A stretch of 64,000 nt of DNA from Daphnia pulex (Eukaryota > Arthropoda > Branchiopoda > Diplostraca > Daphniidae): positions 15,429,001 through 15,493,000 of the forward strand of contig NC_060026.1 in the NCBI RefSeq assembly GCF_021134715.1, given 5' to 3'. The notes beneath the pieces were generated by a model, which did not search any database, was not told the DNA's origin, and saw nothing but the letters and a program-made list of their open reading frames with translations. Made by a program: the position numbers and the translations under genes. Positions 12,076-24,171 of the stretch are shown here, in pieces. Numbering within the stretch: position 1 is the first letter of the stretch; each line of letters starts with the position of its first letter.

Positions 12076-13012
12076 TCATGATTGATTGGAATCGAAACCA
12101 TTCTGTCTCGACACCGAAATTCTTTGGAACGAGAATTGAGGTTGTGATATGCTAGTAATGCTACAGCCATTTAGCATAAAGGGCATCACCCGTCAACAAA
12201 GTGCTTAGTTTGTTAACCCGTTGACTTCTACACAACACTTTAAATCCCCATCCTTCCGCTCTTATTTTGAATTGCTTGCTGTCTTTACAATCTTACATGA
12301 CATTTTTATATCTGAAGGCACCTACATTCTCGTTTCAGGTAAATCTGGCGCCGCTATTCCATAGGCTGAATCCATTAGTGGAAACTGAAAAGGGATCAGT
12401 GACGACTGACTGACGTGTTGTCATCAGCAATACTGCTCATATAGTGCCACGCTTCCGTTGCCCCCGAGGCGTGGTGCCTGCTCCAGCTACGCGGCCAGAA
12501 TAATTTGACTTCGACTACCCAACCGACGGTCTGGTGGGTCAACTCACCCTTCACTGACTATCCTTCTACCCCTGCTCTCAACACAGCACGGAGTTTCTCG
12601 AGGACGACGAGATCATGGTTTTGATGGGGAGAATATGTTGTGAGTCTCAAATGTTTTTCTTTTGTCGTTTTTTTTTGTTATTGTTATTATTTCGATTCAG
12701 TGTCGACGAGCTAGAAAAGGGACGTTTTTGTTTAAATCATTTCTTCTTTGTGAAGCTAGATGGCCTTAGATTGCTTTTCAGCTGTCAGAAGCATCAGCAT
12801 CAGTTACTTTTATTTCCCAGATTTCTAAAGTCACTTATTGGAGTTACTGTGAGATAATTTTATGGGGTTCACAAATATCTGGGTTGAATTGAAGACAGGC
12901 TAGTTGAGTAGCTGTTCTAGGAACTAGCAAGTGAGATTTACATTTCTTAAGGTGATAGTCCATGTTTAAGCTAACTTAAGTGCGCTGCTCAAGTTTCGTG
13001 CATTTTTAGTAT
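12076..13012. other. Spacer between direct repeats
   Basis: No gene assigned. A GC-richer patch at about 12450-12615 ends in an acceptor-like CAACACAG followed by CACGGAGTTTCTCGAGGACG, which reads TEFLEDDEIM. It may be a stray or decayed exon, but nothing joins to it in frame. Confidence 0.35.
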
Positions 13013-13410
13013 TGATATGCACTTACGTCTATCTTCTGTACGACGACTTCGAGTGTATACCAGGTGTATACTAATAACTATTTAGTTATTCTTTTAGATA
13101 ATAGACGCAAGAACATTGATGACAAAAACTAATTAAAGCAATTCCTTTTTTCTATTTTTTGGAATTAACATGTTCTAATTCGTTTTGGTTTCTAAAATTT
13201 GCATGACAGTCGTCATGAGATGTAATGTCCTTTCAAGATAGTCAACAAGGTCCTTTGTTTGCTAACCCAATGGCTGCTACCCTTGAATCTCCCCTTTACT
13301 TCCTTACACAGGCCCTCTTGATTGGAGGTATTGCTTTCTGTTGCTACAATCTTGTTTGAATATTACTGTCATCCAAATAAATGTTCTTTCTTCTTACAGG
13401 GTAATTCCTT
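13013..13410 (+). repeat. Direct duplicate block, second copy
   Basis: Second copy of the block at 11764-12075 (see that entry), with a longer insert between the first and second conserved pieces. Divergence is clear but the order of pieces is kept. Confidence 0.6.
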
Positions 13411-14668
13411 CCTGAACTTCATTCATTGCTGAAAACCGATGAGATCATGCTGTAATTCAAGACCGATAAATTGTGTAGTTAGCTAAATTACAAGTGCATA
13501 TCTGGGCTCCCTTCTTTTCTGTGGCCCCGTTTCCCTAACTAACCACTAACCAACGCCCGCCGGTGGTCACTCACCCGCTGTGAAACCAGGAGGAGGGGAG
13601 GGCTCTGGTCGAACGGGGACTTGGAAGGCGCATGATCCGATGAAAACTTTTGGAGGGTCATGAGTCTAACCCGGAAGCCTAGTATGACTACATCTCCCCG
13701 GAAAAACTTGCCTCGTACTTCTCTCTTCTTCTCGGTCCAGATAAATATCTCTGGGGGCCGTAGACATATCCTATAACAGCATGTGCGAGTTAAAACAATG
13801 CATCCACTACCCAATGAAACAAATAGTCATGGTTTATTTTTTGTGGAAATCTCCGTCAGTCAAGTTACAAAGACGATGCAGATTTCCGCAAAACTAATCC
13901 ATCGCTTTTTGTCTCATTGCCGCAGCGGTGGTGGCGGGTTGCGTTTAAACTCGTGCAGTAGTAAACCGTCTTGAACCGGACGCTCTGTTTATTGAATTAT
14001 ATATTTTTGAAAAATAAAAAAAATTGTACTAAATATTTTTTGTTTTATTTATTACATACATTGTTTTGTTAAGTTTTGACACAGGTCTGTGGGGTTTAGG
14101 GTGTAAGTTAGAAGGTTGGTAGGTATATGTTAGTGAGGTTTGAAGATTAGAAGGTGTAAGTTTGTGGGGGTGTTTAATTAGCTTAGGTATATGTTTGTTG
14201 GGTTATAGATTAACTGATTTTTATCCAAACTTTAAATATCCTCCTCCACCTCCAACATCCTCCACTTTCCTTTCCCAACCCCGAAACATGTTTATTATTT
14301 GTTTGACATAGCACATCCCCATATTCTGTTTTTGTTCTTCCTTAACATACAAACAGTAGACTGCAGATACAATGACAATTTAACAACATAATGATTCAAC
14401 TTCCATAACACGACACCAGCACCAAGGAAGAGCCAGTTTCACTTGATGCAAAAATGATTTATCACCAGCATAGGCTGCAACAACGAGCCACATCGGACAG
14501 CAACTACGGGAACAATACAGGATAAACCTATAACACAAATAAATGAATTATTCTTAAAATCAATGGAAGTGCTGTCTGAAAAGACAAATTAATGTCGCTT
14601 CATGTTGTTTTCAAGAGTTAACCCAAAAATCTGAAAACATTACCCGATAGCTATTGTAGGAACAAACT
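13411..14668. other. Intergenic, G/T-rich low-complexity tract
   Basis: 14075-14215 is rich in GGTTTG, TTAGG and GTGTAAG words but has no regular period. Short open frames at 13539-13974 have no recognisable motif. No gene seen. Confidence 0.45.
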
Positions 14669-14929
14669 TTACGCGATCTCGCAAAGCAATCTCGTTTTCT
14701 TGTCTGGCTTCACCACTGGTACTTCAGCATTCCAGTCAAGAACCTAAATAGAATAAAAGGAACTTGTTACTGGTAGCCATAATCAACAACACAAATTAAA
14801 GATACTTGATTTCACTATTAATGAGAATTACATCCATATACACTTGAAGGGAAATGTGCTTCACATCCTTCATTGGAACTAGTTTACCCATCTTTAAAAT
14901 GTTTGCCACGACCCCCGTGATTAACGCTA
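14669..14929 (-). CDS. 3' end of an unrecognised gene (two exons)
   Basis: Two exon-like blocks on the minus strand, 14832-14929 and 14669-14743, join at phase 0 with clear signals (TTTTTCAG acceptor, GAT|gtaatt donor, TTCTATTTAG acceptor) and end at TAA. The first reads TGVVANILKMGKLVPMKDVK and on, the second DWNAEVPVVKPDKKTRLLCE and on. The composition looks like real protein and there is no stop inside. I do not recognise the family. Upstream coding exons were not found in 14.95-16.8 kb, so the model is partial or the gene is a remnant. Confidence 0.4.
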
Positions 14930-16869
14930 CTGAAAAATACTGAACTCTAAAAATCGGGATTTAAAAACGCGAAGAGCGTCTCTTTGTCCACCGAAAAACG
15001 CAAAGCAAAATCAAATCAGACAAAGGTAAAGTCGTCGAAAATTTCTCTACTACTTTTCAGTCTTGTCAGCATAGTTGAAAAAATTTAGTAATAAGTTAAA
15101 AATAGATTAATAATTTACCCCATGCATGCAATGTGTTTACACACGTTCTCTTGTTGTGTTCCTGGTACACATACGTATGAACGAGGAAGCGAAAATCGGA
15201 TTAAAATGTTGGTCTCTCATGATATGACTTTCACGAACGGCAACACACTTACACAAGCCAAAATAGTTTTACGAGGTTTGTTTTAAGTCCAATCTACTGA
15301 CCAAAAAATGAACTAATCCGGACAATGACCAACATCATTACGAGTTGCTTTCCATCTTCATAATCATAAAACAATCTAACTGGAAAAGACAACTTTCTCA
15401 AGACAGCTTTCGCTGACGCAACGGGTGATTCCTGCAACTTTGGCTTCTTTAATTGACGATGACCGCCTCACTTTCAGAAACTGCAGGCAACAGGAGCTTG
15501 TCGAACTGGCAAAGGTAATTGCAGTACTGAGATCAGCAAGGCACGTTTGTGCAGTATTTCCTTCTTAATAAACTCAGATCGTTTCATATTTAGGACACCT
15601 TGACTGATGACGTTACCTTGGCTCCAATAGATTCCAATGTTGATAATTATGAAGGACAACGACGCGTCAGGGGATTAAATAACCCGGGCAGTCTGCGTGA
15701 GAAGTTCCTCCGTTCAATCAATTGTGGGGCGCTTGTAGAACATAGTCTGGAGTAACAGTACAAACTTGTCAGTGTCAGCAGTTGTAGTTCTGCAATGAAT
15801 ATGCAGCTCTAACAGCAACCAGCAATGGAGGTCAACCTAGAAAACAATTTGAAATGTTTTTAAGAAAAAACAAATAGTAGATGAGACTTTACACGTGAAA
15901 GATATGCAGTTAACTTCCAATAAAATAAAATGGCTTCTACAGTCAACATTTCCACATAAATACTGTGAATTTAATTAAGATAAATCTAAAATCATTCAAC
16001 GATAGTGGACAAAGGGAAATCTTTGATGTTAAAAACTCCTCCGTTCCGAAAAAACTTGATTTTAAAAAGAAACTTTCCTCCAGCAATGAATTTACCACAA
16101 TTAACCCATACGACTTACTAAGTAAAACTAATATTTACAAAGAAATTACCTTTGATAAGGATTCTTTCTGGGCTGGTACAGATAGTAAGCGATGAATGCA
16201 TCACACCACAGCATCGGCCTCATGCTGATAGGCAAGATTTTGGATCGCCGTTTTAGCTATAATTTATTCACAAATGATCAATATAATTTCACACGTTTTT
16301 TAAAATAATAAATCCTGATTACCTTTCTTAAGATCCATGAAGGAAATGCTGATTATCTTTTACTATTTCTCAAGTTTTACGAGCCTAACGAACTACACCT
16401 TGACGTAGCTCACATGAGTAACATGTAACATCCAAGGCGTTTGTGATCAAACAGACGACAATTGGGCAGTACACATTTTCTCCACTAGAGCAACATTTTT
16501 AAAAAGAACGGAATTTTAAAAAATAATTTCACAAGTTGCAAGCTTGTAATAACAATATAACATAAATCAGAGAATTCAGAATAATAAAATCAAATAAATG
16601 CTAGCAAGAGAATAAAAATAAATGGCATAACAGTTTAACTAACACATGGTAAGAGCGATGAGGGTTTCTAGGTTATCTAGAAAATATGGAATCAACTATG
16701 GGGATGAATTACACAATTATTAATGATCTTGATTTTTTGTGGCAACCAACGGATTAACTAAAAAATTCATACCGAAAATACAAATGTCAAATGATTGGAA
16801 AACTTGGTCTTGGAAAACTTAGTCGATATTAGCTATTAGGTATTAGCATTATTAGCTGTTTTCTTAATA
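14930..16869. other. AT-rich spacer; no supported gene
   Basis: Short open frames (15474-15659 on the minus strand, 15965-16195 on the plus strand) lack motifs or splice partners. The missing 5' exons of the gene ending at 14669 may lie here, but I could not identify them. Confidence 0.4.
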
Positions 16870-17019
16870 GTGAACATGACCAAAGTTCCCCTACTAATCA
16901 CGCGATCAATGTTGAATTTTTCTATTGGAATGTAACTAACACTAACAGTCATCGATTTATATCCACTGTTTTCTCACACATTTGGGTATTACAGACGCCT
17001 TTGTAAATAACTTCTCCGG
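16870..17019 (-). repeat. 3' flank of the acetyl-CoA synthetase relic, repeated inverted at 10340-10500
   Basis: Directly follows the relic's stop codon on the minus strand and matches 10340-10500 on the plus strand over roughly 150 bases. The two copies form a widely spaced inverted repeat of about 6.5 kb. Confidence 0.65.
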
Positions 17020-17772
17020 TTAAGTTAAGCCGCTCTCTTTAACCATTGCCTGAAAAAAAAAATTGCCGTTGATTAATACCACAGTTAAGAGTAAAATTAA
17101 TCATTTAAAACCAACCTCATCGAGATCGACATCAAGAAGCGATGAATCAACAGGATTCCTTTGGCTAGACGAGAATAATAATTTTAACAGTCGGACATTT
17201 TTCAACTGCTGTCGCAACCGTTTTCTTCAATTCAATTAATTTGCCACTTCGCACCCTTTGGTCAGCAGTAATAACTATACCTTAGTTTCAAATAATGACA
17301 AACAATAGAATTTTATTAAAACAATTTAAATAAAGTCAAATTAAAAGAATGGATACCGTCGTTGATGCGAGTGGCCAACGCGTTCCGCACTGAATCCGGC
17401 AAAGACTACGGAATGGACGGCTCCAATACGGGCACAAGCGAGCATTGAGGTGACAGCGAGTGGACATAAATTGGTGGCACATAAATTGCCACTCGATCAT
17501 CTTTTTTTGCACTCCTTGCGACTTAAAAACGTTTGACACTTGATTCATCAACGTGTAAAACTCCCTGCCAGTATAATCAATTAAAATGAATGTTTAATTT
17601 ACTTGAAGAATTTGTCATAATGTTATAATATCCAACCCGCTCATATTGTCCAGCAGGTTCGTCTTTTTTCCCAGATGAGGGCGACCCGGCTGGGATCCTT
17701 TTCCTTACGGCGATCGACGCAGTTGACTCCAGCAGGGGAATCCATAGTAAAGGGTTCAGGTTTCAATTTGAC
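17020..17772 (-). pseudogene. Acetyl-CoA synthetase relic (internally deleted, frameshifted)
   Basis: Pieces of an AMP-forming acetyl-CoA synthetase lie in order on the minus strand. 17603-17772 reads VNCVDRRKEKDPSRVALIWE, then shifts at an A run into DEPAGQYERV. 17357-17564 reads NQVSNVFKSQGVQKKDDRVA, then after two more shifts [20 protein letters not shown] and ALATRINDG. 17116-17280 reads SGKLIELKKTVATAVEKCPT, then a stop, then SSLLDVDLDE. 17020-17049 reads AMVKESGLT and ends at TAA. The roughly 400 central residues, including the adenylate-forming core, are missing between the second and third pieces. Acceptor and donor sites survive at several edges, so this was a genomic duplicate and not a processed copy. 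It cannot make an enzyme as read. Confidence 0.85.
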
Positions 17773-18593
17773 CTAAAAATAAATGTTTGTCTCATTTTAC
17801 TCTTCTAACCACATGCGCAATAAATTCACCCAGACCTGGAAGGAGAAAACATTGTCGTGCATCACGGCCTCAAGTCCCTCCCAGTTTGAACGTAGTATCT
17901 TAATCAACGTCAAGGCTACCGTTATCTACTATTACATAACTAGACAATTTTTTTTTGTTTTTGTTTTTAAATAAGCAGCTTACCACTTGAAAAATGGATA
18001 AAATTATTCAAACTAAATTTGTTGGTGTCACTCTTGCGTCCTTGAATGGGGAAGTGGATGTAATAAATTCCCATCAATGCCGACCTTGGATCAAACTAAG
18101 AAAAAACAAGAATTAAAATTTCTTGAACAGATTTTACACATGTAATCGTTCTCCCCCCCCCCTCTGTTTTACAAAAATGCACAACAACAACAGACAACAA
18201 CACATAGGACAGAAAGAGTGCCAACCTATTTCTTCTGCATATTATCTATTCACGCTAGGCCACTATGGCGCTGTTTTCTTTCACGAGTCTTTTTTTTTTC
18301 TTTAAAAAAAAAACCCAAAACTATTTGCAGGTCGTTCGAGCCAATAATTGATATCTATTTGTTTGTTTTTTTCTGTTTCTTTCCCTGTTTGACTAGTCCG
18401 CAGGTTAATCCCCGCTTGAATAAAGGGAAGTTTGTTCATAGCCATGTACAAAAACAAATAAAACCATGACATTAGACTGACATTTAAAAATTCTTATCGA
18501 AAACTTATGTTCTTATTTACAGACACAAAGACCCGTTGTTCTCAATTTATCAGGGGTAACCTTTAAGTTGGCGCAACAACAGGTCCATCTGTG
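17773..18593. other. Spacer between the synthetase relic and the C1q gene
   Basis: Holds a poly-C run near 18150-18160 and T-rich tracts. A possible exon on the minus strand near 17821-17930 was not linked to the relic. No gene called. Confidence 0.4.
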
Positions 18594-18600
18594 TATAAAT
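18594..18600 (+). promoter_or_regulatory. TATA box of the plus-strand C1q gene
   Basis: TATAAAT, 53 bases before the start codon, followed by TGAAACGCCCGTTCAGTTGG. The same spacing and initiator-like TCAGTT occur at the minus-strand C1q gene near 9.8 kb. Confidence 0.65.
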
Positions 18601-18652
18601 TGAAACGCCCGTTCAGTTGGAAAACACAGTCTTATTTTCCGAAAACTAAAGA

Positions 18653-19941
18653 ATGGCGCATTTTTCAGGAGCCTCACTTGCCCAAGTTGGTTTGCTGTTG
18701 GTTTTGATTTGTTGGACGCCGAGTTCGACTAGCGCTGCCTTTTCCTTGGAGGAAGAATTCCTGCAACTGAAGGAAAATTATGTGAGAATTAATTTAAATT
18801 TCCTTTTCAAGTGACGCTTCTGTTGTCGACAGTCATATTCAATTTGTTATTTCTATGTCTTATTTTAATCAAGATTTTATCATTTTAATCTTATTCAATT
18901 TATTGCCAATAGATTCAAATGAAACAAGTCGTGAAAAGTTTGGAGGCCAAAGATGAACAAATGGAGGCGCAACTTGAACTAAATGCAAGTCTATTGTACT
19001 GTTTAGTTTAATTCAGAGTTTCACTGTGGGTTAATATTTCCGCTTTTCTATGACAGAATGAACTAAGACAAGATTTGGAATTGAAAGTAATTCAATTAGA
19101 GGCCAAAAATGACCAACTGGAAGTCAAAATTGGAAAACTGGAGGCCAAAGTTGAACAACAAGATTCGCTTTTAACTTCCCTTTTGCGTGAGAAAAATGAA
19201 CGCACAGCAGCAGCAACCGACTCTGTTCCGTTTATCAATAATCAATCGGCTGTGGCCATCAACGGACTGCCGTCTTCTTGCGGGGATCTCAAAATGATTG
19301 GCCACATTTGGAGCGGATTTTATTCCGTCATGGGATCTTCGATGATGGAGTCCGTTTACTGCGATTTCACTAAACTTCCTGGTGATGCGGGTAAATGTTT
19401 TAGATTCTCACCAACTATTCAGTTGCAATTATTATCTATTTTTTAATTCTTTAATTAATGAAAAGATTTTCAGAAATGGATCGGATTCGTCGACGTCAAA
19501 TCGGCGCCCATCCATTTCTACGTCACGAGAAATTCTTCATTTAACACAATTGGAATTCCGATTCCATTCGATTTGGCGCGGGTGAACGAGGGAAACGCCA
19601 TGAATTTGACGTCGGGGAAATTCACGGCACCTCGACCGGGAATTTATTTCTTGTCTTTCACGGGAATGGCGCATCTTTCAGATTCATCTTCTGTTGATTT
19701 TTATTCTGATCTTTATTTGAACGGGAATCTAATCGGGAGGAGTAATGTTCACGAGACTAAGGGCCCCGTCGATCAATATAGTCCGTTGACCCTCCAGTTG
19801 ACGCTCAACTTGAAAAAAGGCGATCAACTCTGGGTGCAGATTTGGTATGATGGTTCATCCTCGTCTTTGATTGACACCAGAAACCACCGGACCCATTTCA
19901 CGGGTTTCATGTTGGACGAGGAAATTGTGGCGTCACTTTGA
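18653..19941 (+). CDS. Secreted C1q-domain protein with extended coiled coil
   Basis: Four exons (18653-18781, 18913-18984, 19057-19390, 19466-19941) sum to 1011 nt, 336 residues. The signal peptide (MAHFSGASLAQVGLLLVLIC and on) and C1q domain closely match the gene at 8680-9749. Between them this copy has extra heptad-like repeats (VIQLEAKNDQLEVKIGKLEA and on) that lengthen the coiled coil, then SSCGDLKMIGH and VYCDFTK. The C1q domain keeps [33 protein letters not shown] and FTGFMLDEEIVASL. The intron after residue 67 appears to use a GC donor (AAT|gcaagt) because no GT site keeps the frame. Likely a secreted multimeric recognition protein. A conserved TATA box precedes it. Confidence 0.9.
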
Positions 19942-20300
19942 GATTCAACTTCATCGGAGAACGGCGACACGGAACATTTTCGACCATTTTTGTTTAACGT
20001 CAACATGTAATTTTGGGGAAGGGAATTTTAAGGTGGAGGAGAGAAAATTCATTCGATTTTTATTCATTAAGGGGAAGGATTTTCTTTACGAAAATTAAAC
20101 TGTGGATGTAATTACACTTACTGGATAGTGGATACACAAACCAAGTTTCAAGTTTGTATCTGCAAAACTCTAGACGTTACAAACAGAAAACCAATTTTGA
20201 TTTCCAGATTTACAAAATACAAGTGGACAACAAACGGGAGAAAATTCATTCGCGTCTAATTCATTTTACGGTTTGGAATTTTTTCAAAATCTTTTCACAG
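19942..20300 (+). repeat. C1q-gene 3' flank repeat, copy 2
   Basis: Downstream of the C1q stop. CTTTACGAAAATTAAACTGT near 20083 also occurs reverse-complemented at 63945-63985. A later piece, AAAACTCTAGACG near 20163 within TTGTATCTGCAAAACTCTAG, is the reverse complement of the GTCTAGAGTTTT element behind the minus-strand C1q genes. Confidence 0.65.
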
Positions 20301-21638
20301 TTCGATGCTTATTGTGCATGGCTGAACGCAAATTCACGCGTCTGTGTGAAAAATCAAGGGCAGGGAATGATTTTGATTAGCTCCCACCCAAAAAATCCTA
20401 AATGATTAGTGCCTAGTCGTCACGGAGGACTTTTCTCTTCTGACACCTCACTCACCGATTCGGCTGCTCGTTTTCGATGAGCCTTTAATTGGCCTAATTG
20501 CCTTACCGAAATAAGGCGATCCACGCTGATGAGTCGGTGGTTTTTAGATGTGTCCCATTGATGGCAGCTTCTCCTTCTAGTCTCTTGTTGGTGCATTCTA
20601 AATATAAAAATGGGGATGAATATTAATGGACGAATTCAAACAAGAAATAAAATAACATCACAAGTATTCCAGTACCCATACTTATAAACGACAAAAGATT
20701 ACATCTAATAACATGTTAGAGCAAGAACATATCAGAAGACGAAAGATGAAGGCATTTGTTGCTGAGAAAAGAACATTTGTTCTGGCAAATGAACTTAAGA
20801 TTAAAATGCTTACATGAAAAAAAATGAGATAAACTGAAGCTTTAATAAACTTATTTAGAAGAACTGACACTCCCAAGAAAATTGGTGAATAACTTGGAAT
20901 ACTTGTTGGCTGGTGTAAGACGTGCAAGATGTAGTGTTTCACTTTTACCAGCCCACCAAAAATTACTACATGATAATAGTGCTAATGACACAAAATAAAT
21001 ATAAATTGCACCGTAACAATTATTTGATTAAGTTACCTGTTAAAACATATATATTTGGAGAAACGAACAATACAAGTCACCAACACAATAACAAGCCGCC
21101 ATGACAGCTTTCTTTACAACAGTCAACAGCGACAATGCGACATCTGCAGTTAAATTTTAGCATTTCGATAAAATTTGAATTTGTTGGAATTGTTATTCTT
21201 GATAAAACAAACTTTTCGAGTGAAAATATCCAAACAAACAGAATTATATCTCTTGTCATCCGCACACATACATCCATACACACACACATACATTCTTAGC
21301 AAAAACCTCTTGAAATTAATCTCTCAAAAGTTCAAACTACGTTTTCAGTTAAGAAGTACCCATTAAACATAATTTTTTTTATGAAAGAAGCCATCTGTAT
21401 TTAACTTAAGGGTGGAAACAAAGATATGAAACAAAATTGGTAAAACAAAAAATGTTATCGTAGAAAATGGGAAATAAACTTTGTTCATGGCGAAATTCGC
21501 TTCTTAGAGATTTAGAGCTCTTGTCGTTACTCCTTACACAACAATCAGAACTGAATTAAGAAATAAGCAAAATTGCGAAAAGAAAAACAACAATCCTGAT
21601 TGAAATTCGCGGCACACATACTAAACAAAACTAGACTT
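20301..21638. other. Intergenic / 3' region of the FLYWCH-like gene
   Basis: No gene seen. 20500-20545 holds two short hairpins (GCCTTA-CCGAAA-TAAGGC and CCAC...GTGG). The right part probably includes the 3' UTR of the minus-strand gene ending at 21639. Confidence 0.4.
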
Positions 21639-24171
21639 TTAATTGCTCGATTTTTTTAATTCTTCGATGTTATCCTGGTATCCATGGCGCTTTAAGTCTT
21701 CTTCGACGTCAAAAAGTAGATCGTACAGCTCTTGAGTTAAATACGGGTTTCCACGCGAAATTCTTTTCAGCTGCCGAATGGAATTCCAGGCAATCTCAAA
21801 GAGCTCCAGCATCGTCCTTGCAAGTCCATCAAATTCTGTCTCGAGCAAACTGAATAATTCTTTTGCATCAGACTCGAGTTTCTTCCACAAAACTTCCTTT
21901 CTGTAATTTTGTTCGACAGTGTCCAAACTGAACTTGATCTCAGTTTCTTTATTGGCCTCAATCTGCGTTTGGCAGGTAGTAGACACCAGATTGGCTTTCT
22001 GCATCTCTTCATTCTTGGCCGATAAGGATTTCTTGAGAGGAATAAAAGAGTTAACTGTCTCTTCTAACCGTTTCATCACCTGTAAAACTTCTTTGGTACC
22101 CTCCAGGGACTTGGTTTTGGTTGAAGTGAGTACGGAGAAGAATCTTTGGATCAATTCATCAAAAGGAAACCCCTCTGTGTTTCTCAGCCAAAAGCAGTTG
22201 ATGTTTTCTTCAACGTCGTATCCGAAAATAGATAAAAAAGAATCACGAACTCCGTCCTTCAGGACAACGTTGCACACCAAGTCCAGTTGACTAATCCCGT
22301 CCAGGTCTTGGAAGAATTCACGGAAAGTTTGGATCAACTTTCCGTTCCTGAACAGTGTCGTGTTTTCAGCATTATAGCTTGGCGTTTGGACGATAGTTAT
22401 GGAGTACGGGGTGCGGAAACCTTCTGCATGATGAATGTCGTAGACAGATATGTGATTGGGCTGGTCGTCCTCTTTCTCCTCGATCATTTGGAAACGAAAA
22501 TTGTCTTCCGTTACGACGTTGAACATGTGGTTGATTATGCCGTTGATGAGTTTGGTTTGACCCAAACCTGTGGCTCCCAAAACCAGAACTGTTTTGCGCT
22601 CCTTCGGGGGATCGAGAGATTTGCCGAAAATGAATCGTTGAATTGCCGAACGTGATCCAATCGATTTGTGCAGTGGAACGGCGAAAATATCAACGCCATT
22701 CAGGTTACCGATCTTCTGTGACTGTTTCATTAGATTTTCGGCAAAACGAACAACTTTGGCGATCGGTTCACAGACGACTTCTTCCTTAACAAGCACTTCT
22801 TCAATCGGATAACGAAGTGAAATAGGTCCCCAAGGCTTTCCATGTTTTAGTGGAATTGCTAAATACAAGTAGAAAATTAGTATTAGATTGTGACCCAATA
22901 GCAACTAAACTCATACGAACCTTTGGGAAGTGGTGTCTCTGATTTCGGCAAGGCTGCAAAGTCTTTCCGTACATCCTTTATGGGAGTTTTGGCTGAATCT
23001 AGAAAAATGGCATGGCTTGAATTACATTTAATGATAATCGATAAATATGCTACACATTACCTTTCGGTTCAACAAAAACTCTAGCGACTCTCTTGGGTGA
23101 CGGGGTACGATCACGTGATCCGCAAGCGATAGGCTCAGGTTCAATATTCCCTAAAAAAAAATAAAAACTCAATTCAAATAAATTATATTACATGGCAAAT
23201 AAAAGAAATCAGCATCAACTCACGTTCTGCATCGGTTTCCGGTAATGGTTCTGTATCATAGTCATCCTCATCTCTCTCAACCTCTGGCACCTTTATTTTC
23301 TTATGCGATCTGCTAGCATCGTAGTCTGTGCTGCTATTAGAAGATTCTCTACTGGGTGATCTTCCTAGAAAAATTAGATTAGCAATGTCACTTAGTCAGT
23401 TTTTGTAAATTTAGTTACGTTTTATCTTCTTCTTCTTGAAAAATCCACAACATTGCTCAGATTTCATTTCACGGTTATCCACTGCAATTTAGAAATAAAC
23501 AAGACATTAATTAAATTTATCAAATAAATCGAAAACCAATCAACTTACATTCTAGAGGATTTCCCCAATATTCACTCCACACCATTAAGATTGCCATCAT
23601 CGAGTCAATTTTATCTTGATCGAGAAATGTTCTTCCTTCTGGTGGCTCAGTGATAAACAAAAGTTTCAACTGTAATTTGGAGAATAGCAGAGCGAAGGGC
23701 CAGGTCAAGTACATTTCGTCTAACACGTGATTGATTTTCGCTGCATTTCTGTTCTTGACGAACGTCAAGTTTAGTTGCCATTCAAAGAGCTTCAACTCGA
23801 CAGACACTCGACTTGGTGGAGGATGGTTATGCCATTTGTCGGGAGTTCCAAGCACAAACCAGTTAGACACCCAACACTTTTCTGACATCTCACACTCAGT
23901 TTCATTATGAACACATTCCGAATCGTGATGCTTAATCATAAATTGCTTGCATGCACATTTGACTCGCTCTTTTCCCTTGGTACCTGATTGCCAAAAATAA
24001 AAGTAGCCCGTTGGCTTATGAAATTTGATTGTGCCACCCCGGGAGCCAGAAAATTCCAACCAATCATCTTCTGTCTGCAAACAAACAAATATTAACAGAC
24101 GACAATAAATTTCACAATTTTGGTTAAATTCTTACAAAATATGTTGGTATCTCAGGATCGTGATTTGCCAT
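21639..24171 (-). CDS. FLYWCH-like zinc finger / degenerate P-loop NTPase protein
   Basis: Seven exons (24136-24171, 23549-24074, 23419-23481, 23224-23364, 23061-23150, 22921-22998, 21639-22858) sum to 2154 nt, 717 residues. Residues about 13-105 resemble a FLYWCH zinc finger: GGTIKF, GYFYFW, C-x-C and a closing HNHPPP. A charged linker with KKKKIK and RSPSRESS suggests nuclear entry or phosphorylation. Residues about 400-560 resemble P-loop GTPase-like proteins, with the nucleotide loop at VLVLGATGLGQTKLINGIIN. The invariant Walker A lysine is Gln (GATGLGQT) and the usual DTPG is QTPS, so nucleotide hydrolysis is unlikely. The carboxy third is helical. Family assignment is by pattern only. 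Confidence 0.7.

Noticed and set aside
14075-14215. G/T-rich tract with TTAGG words suggesting an interstitial telomere repeat
   Set aside because: TTAGG is not tandemly repeated and there is no regular period.
20530-20550. CTGATGAG next to a CGAAA-containing hairpin, resembling a hammerhead ribozyme or box C/D snoRNA
   Set aside because: The pieces cannot be folded into the hammerhead three-way junction, and no box D or guide arrangement is present at the right distance.
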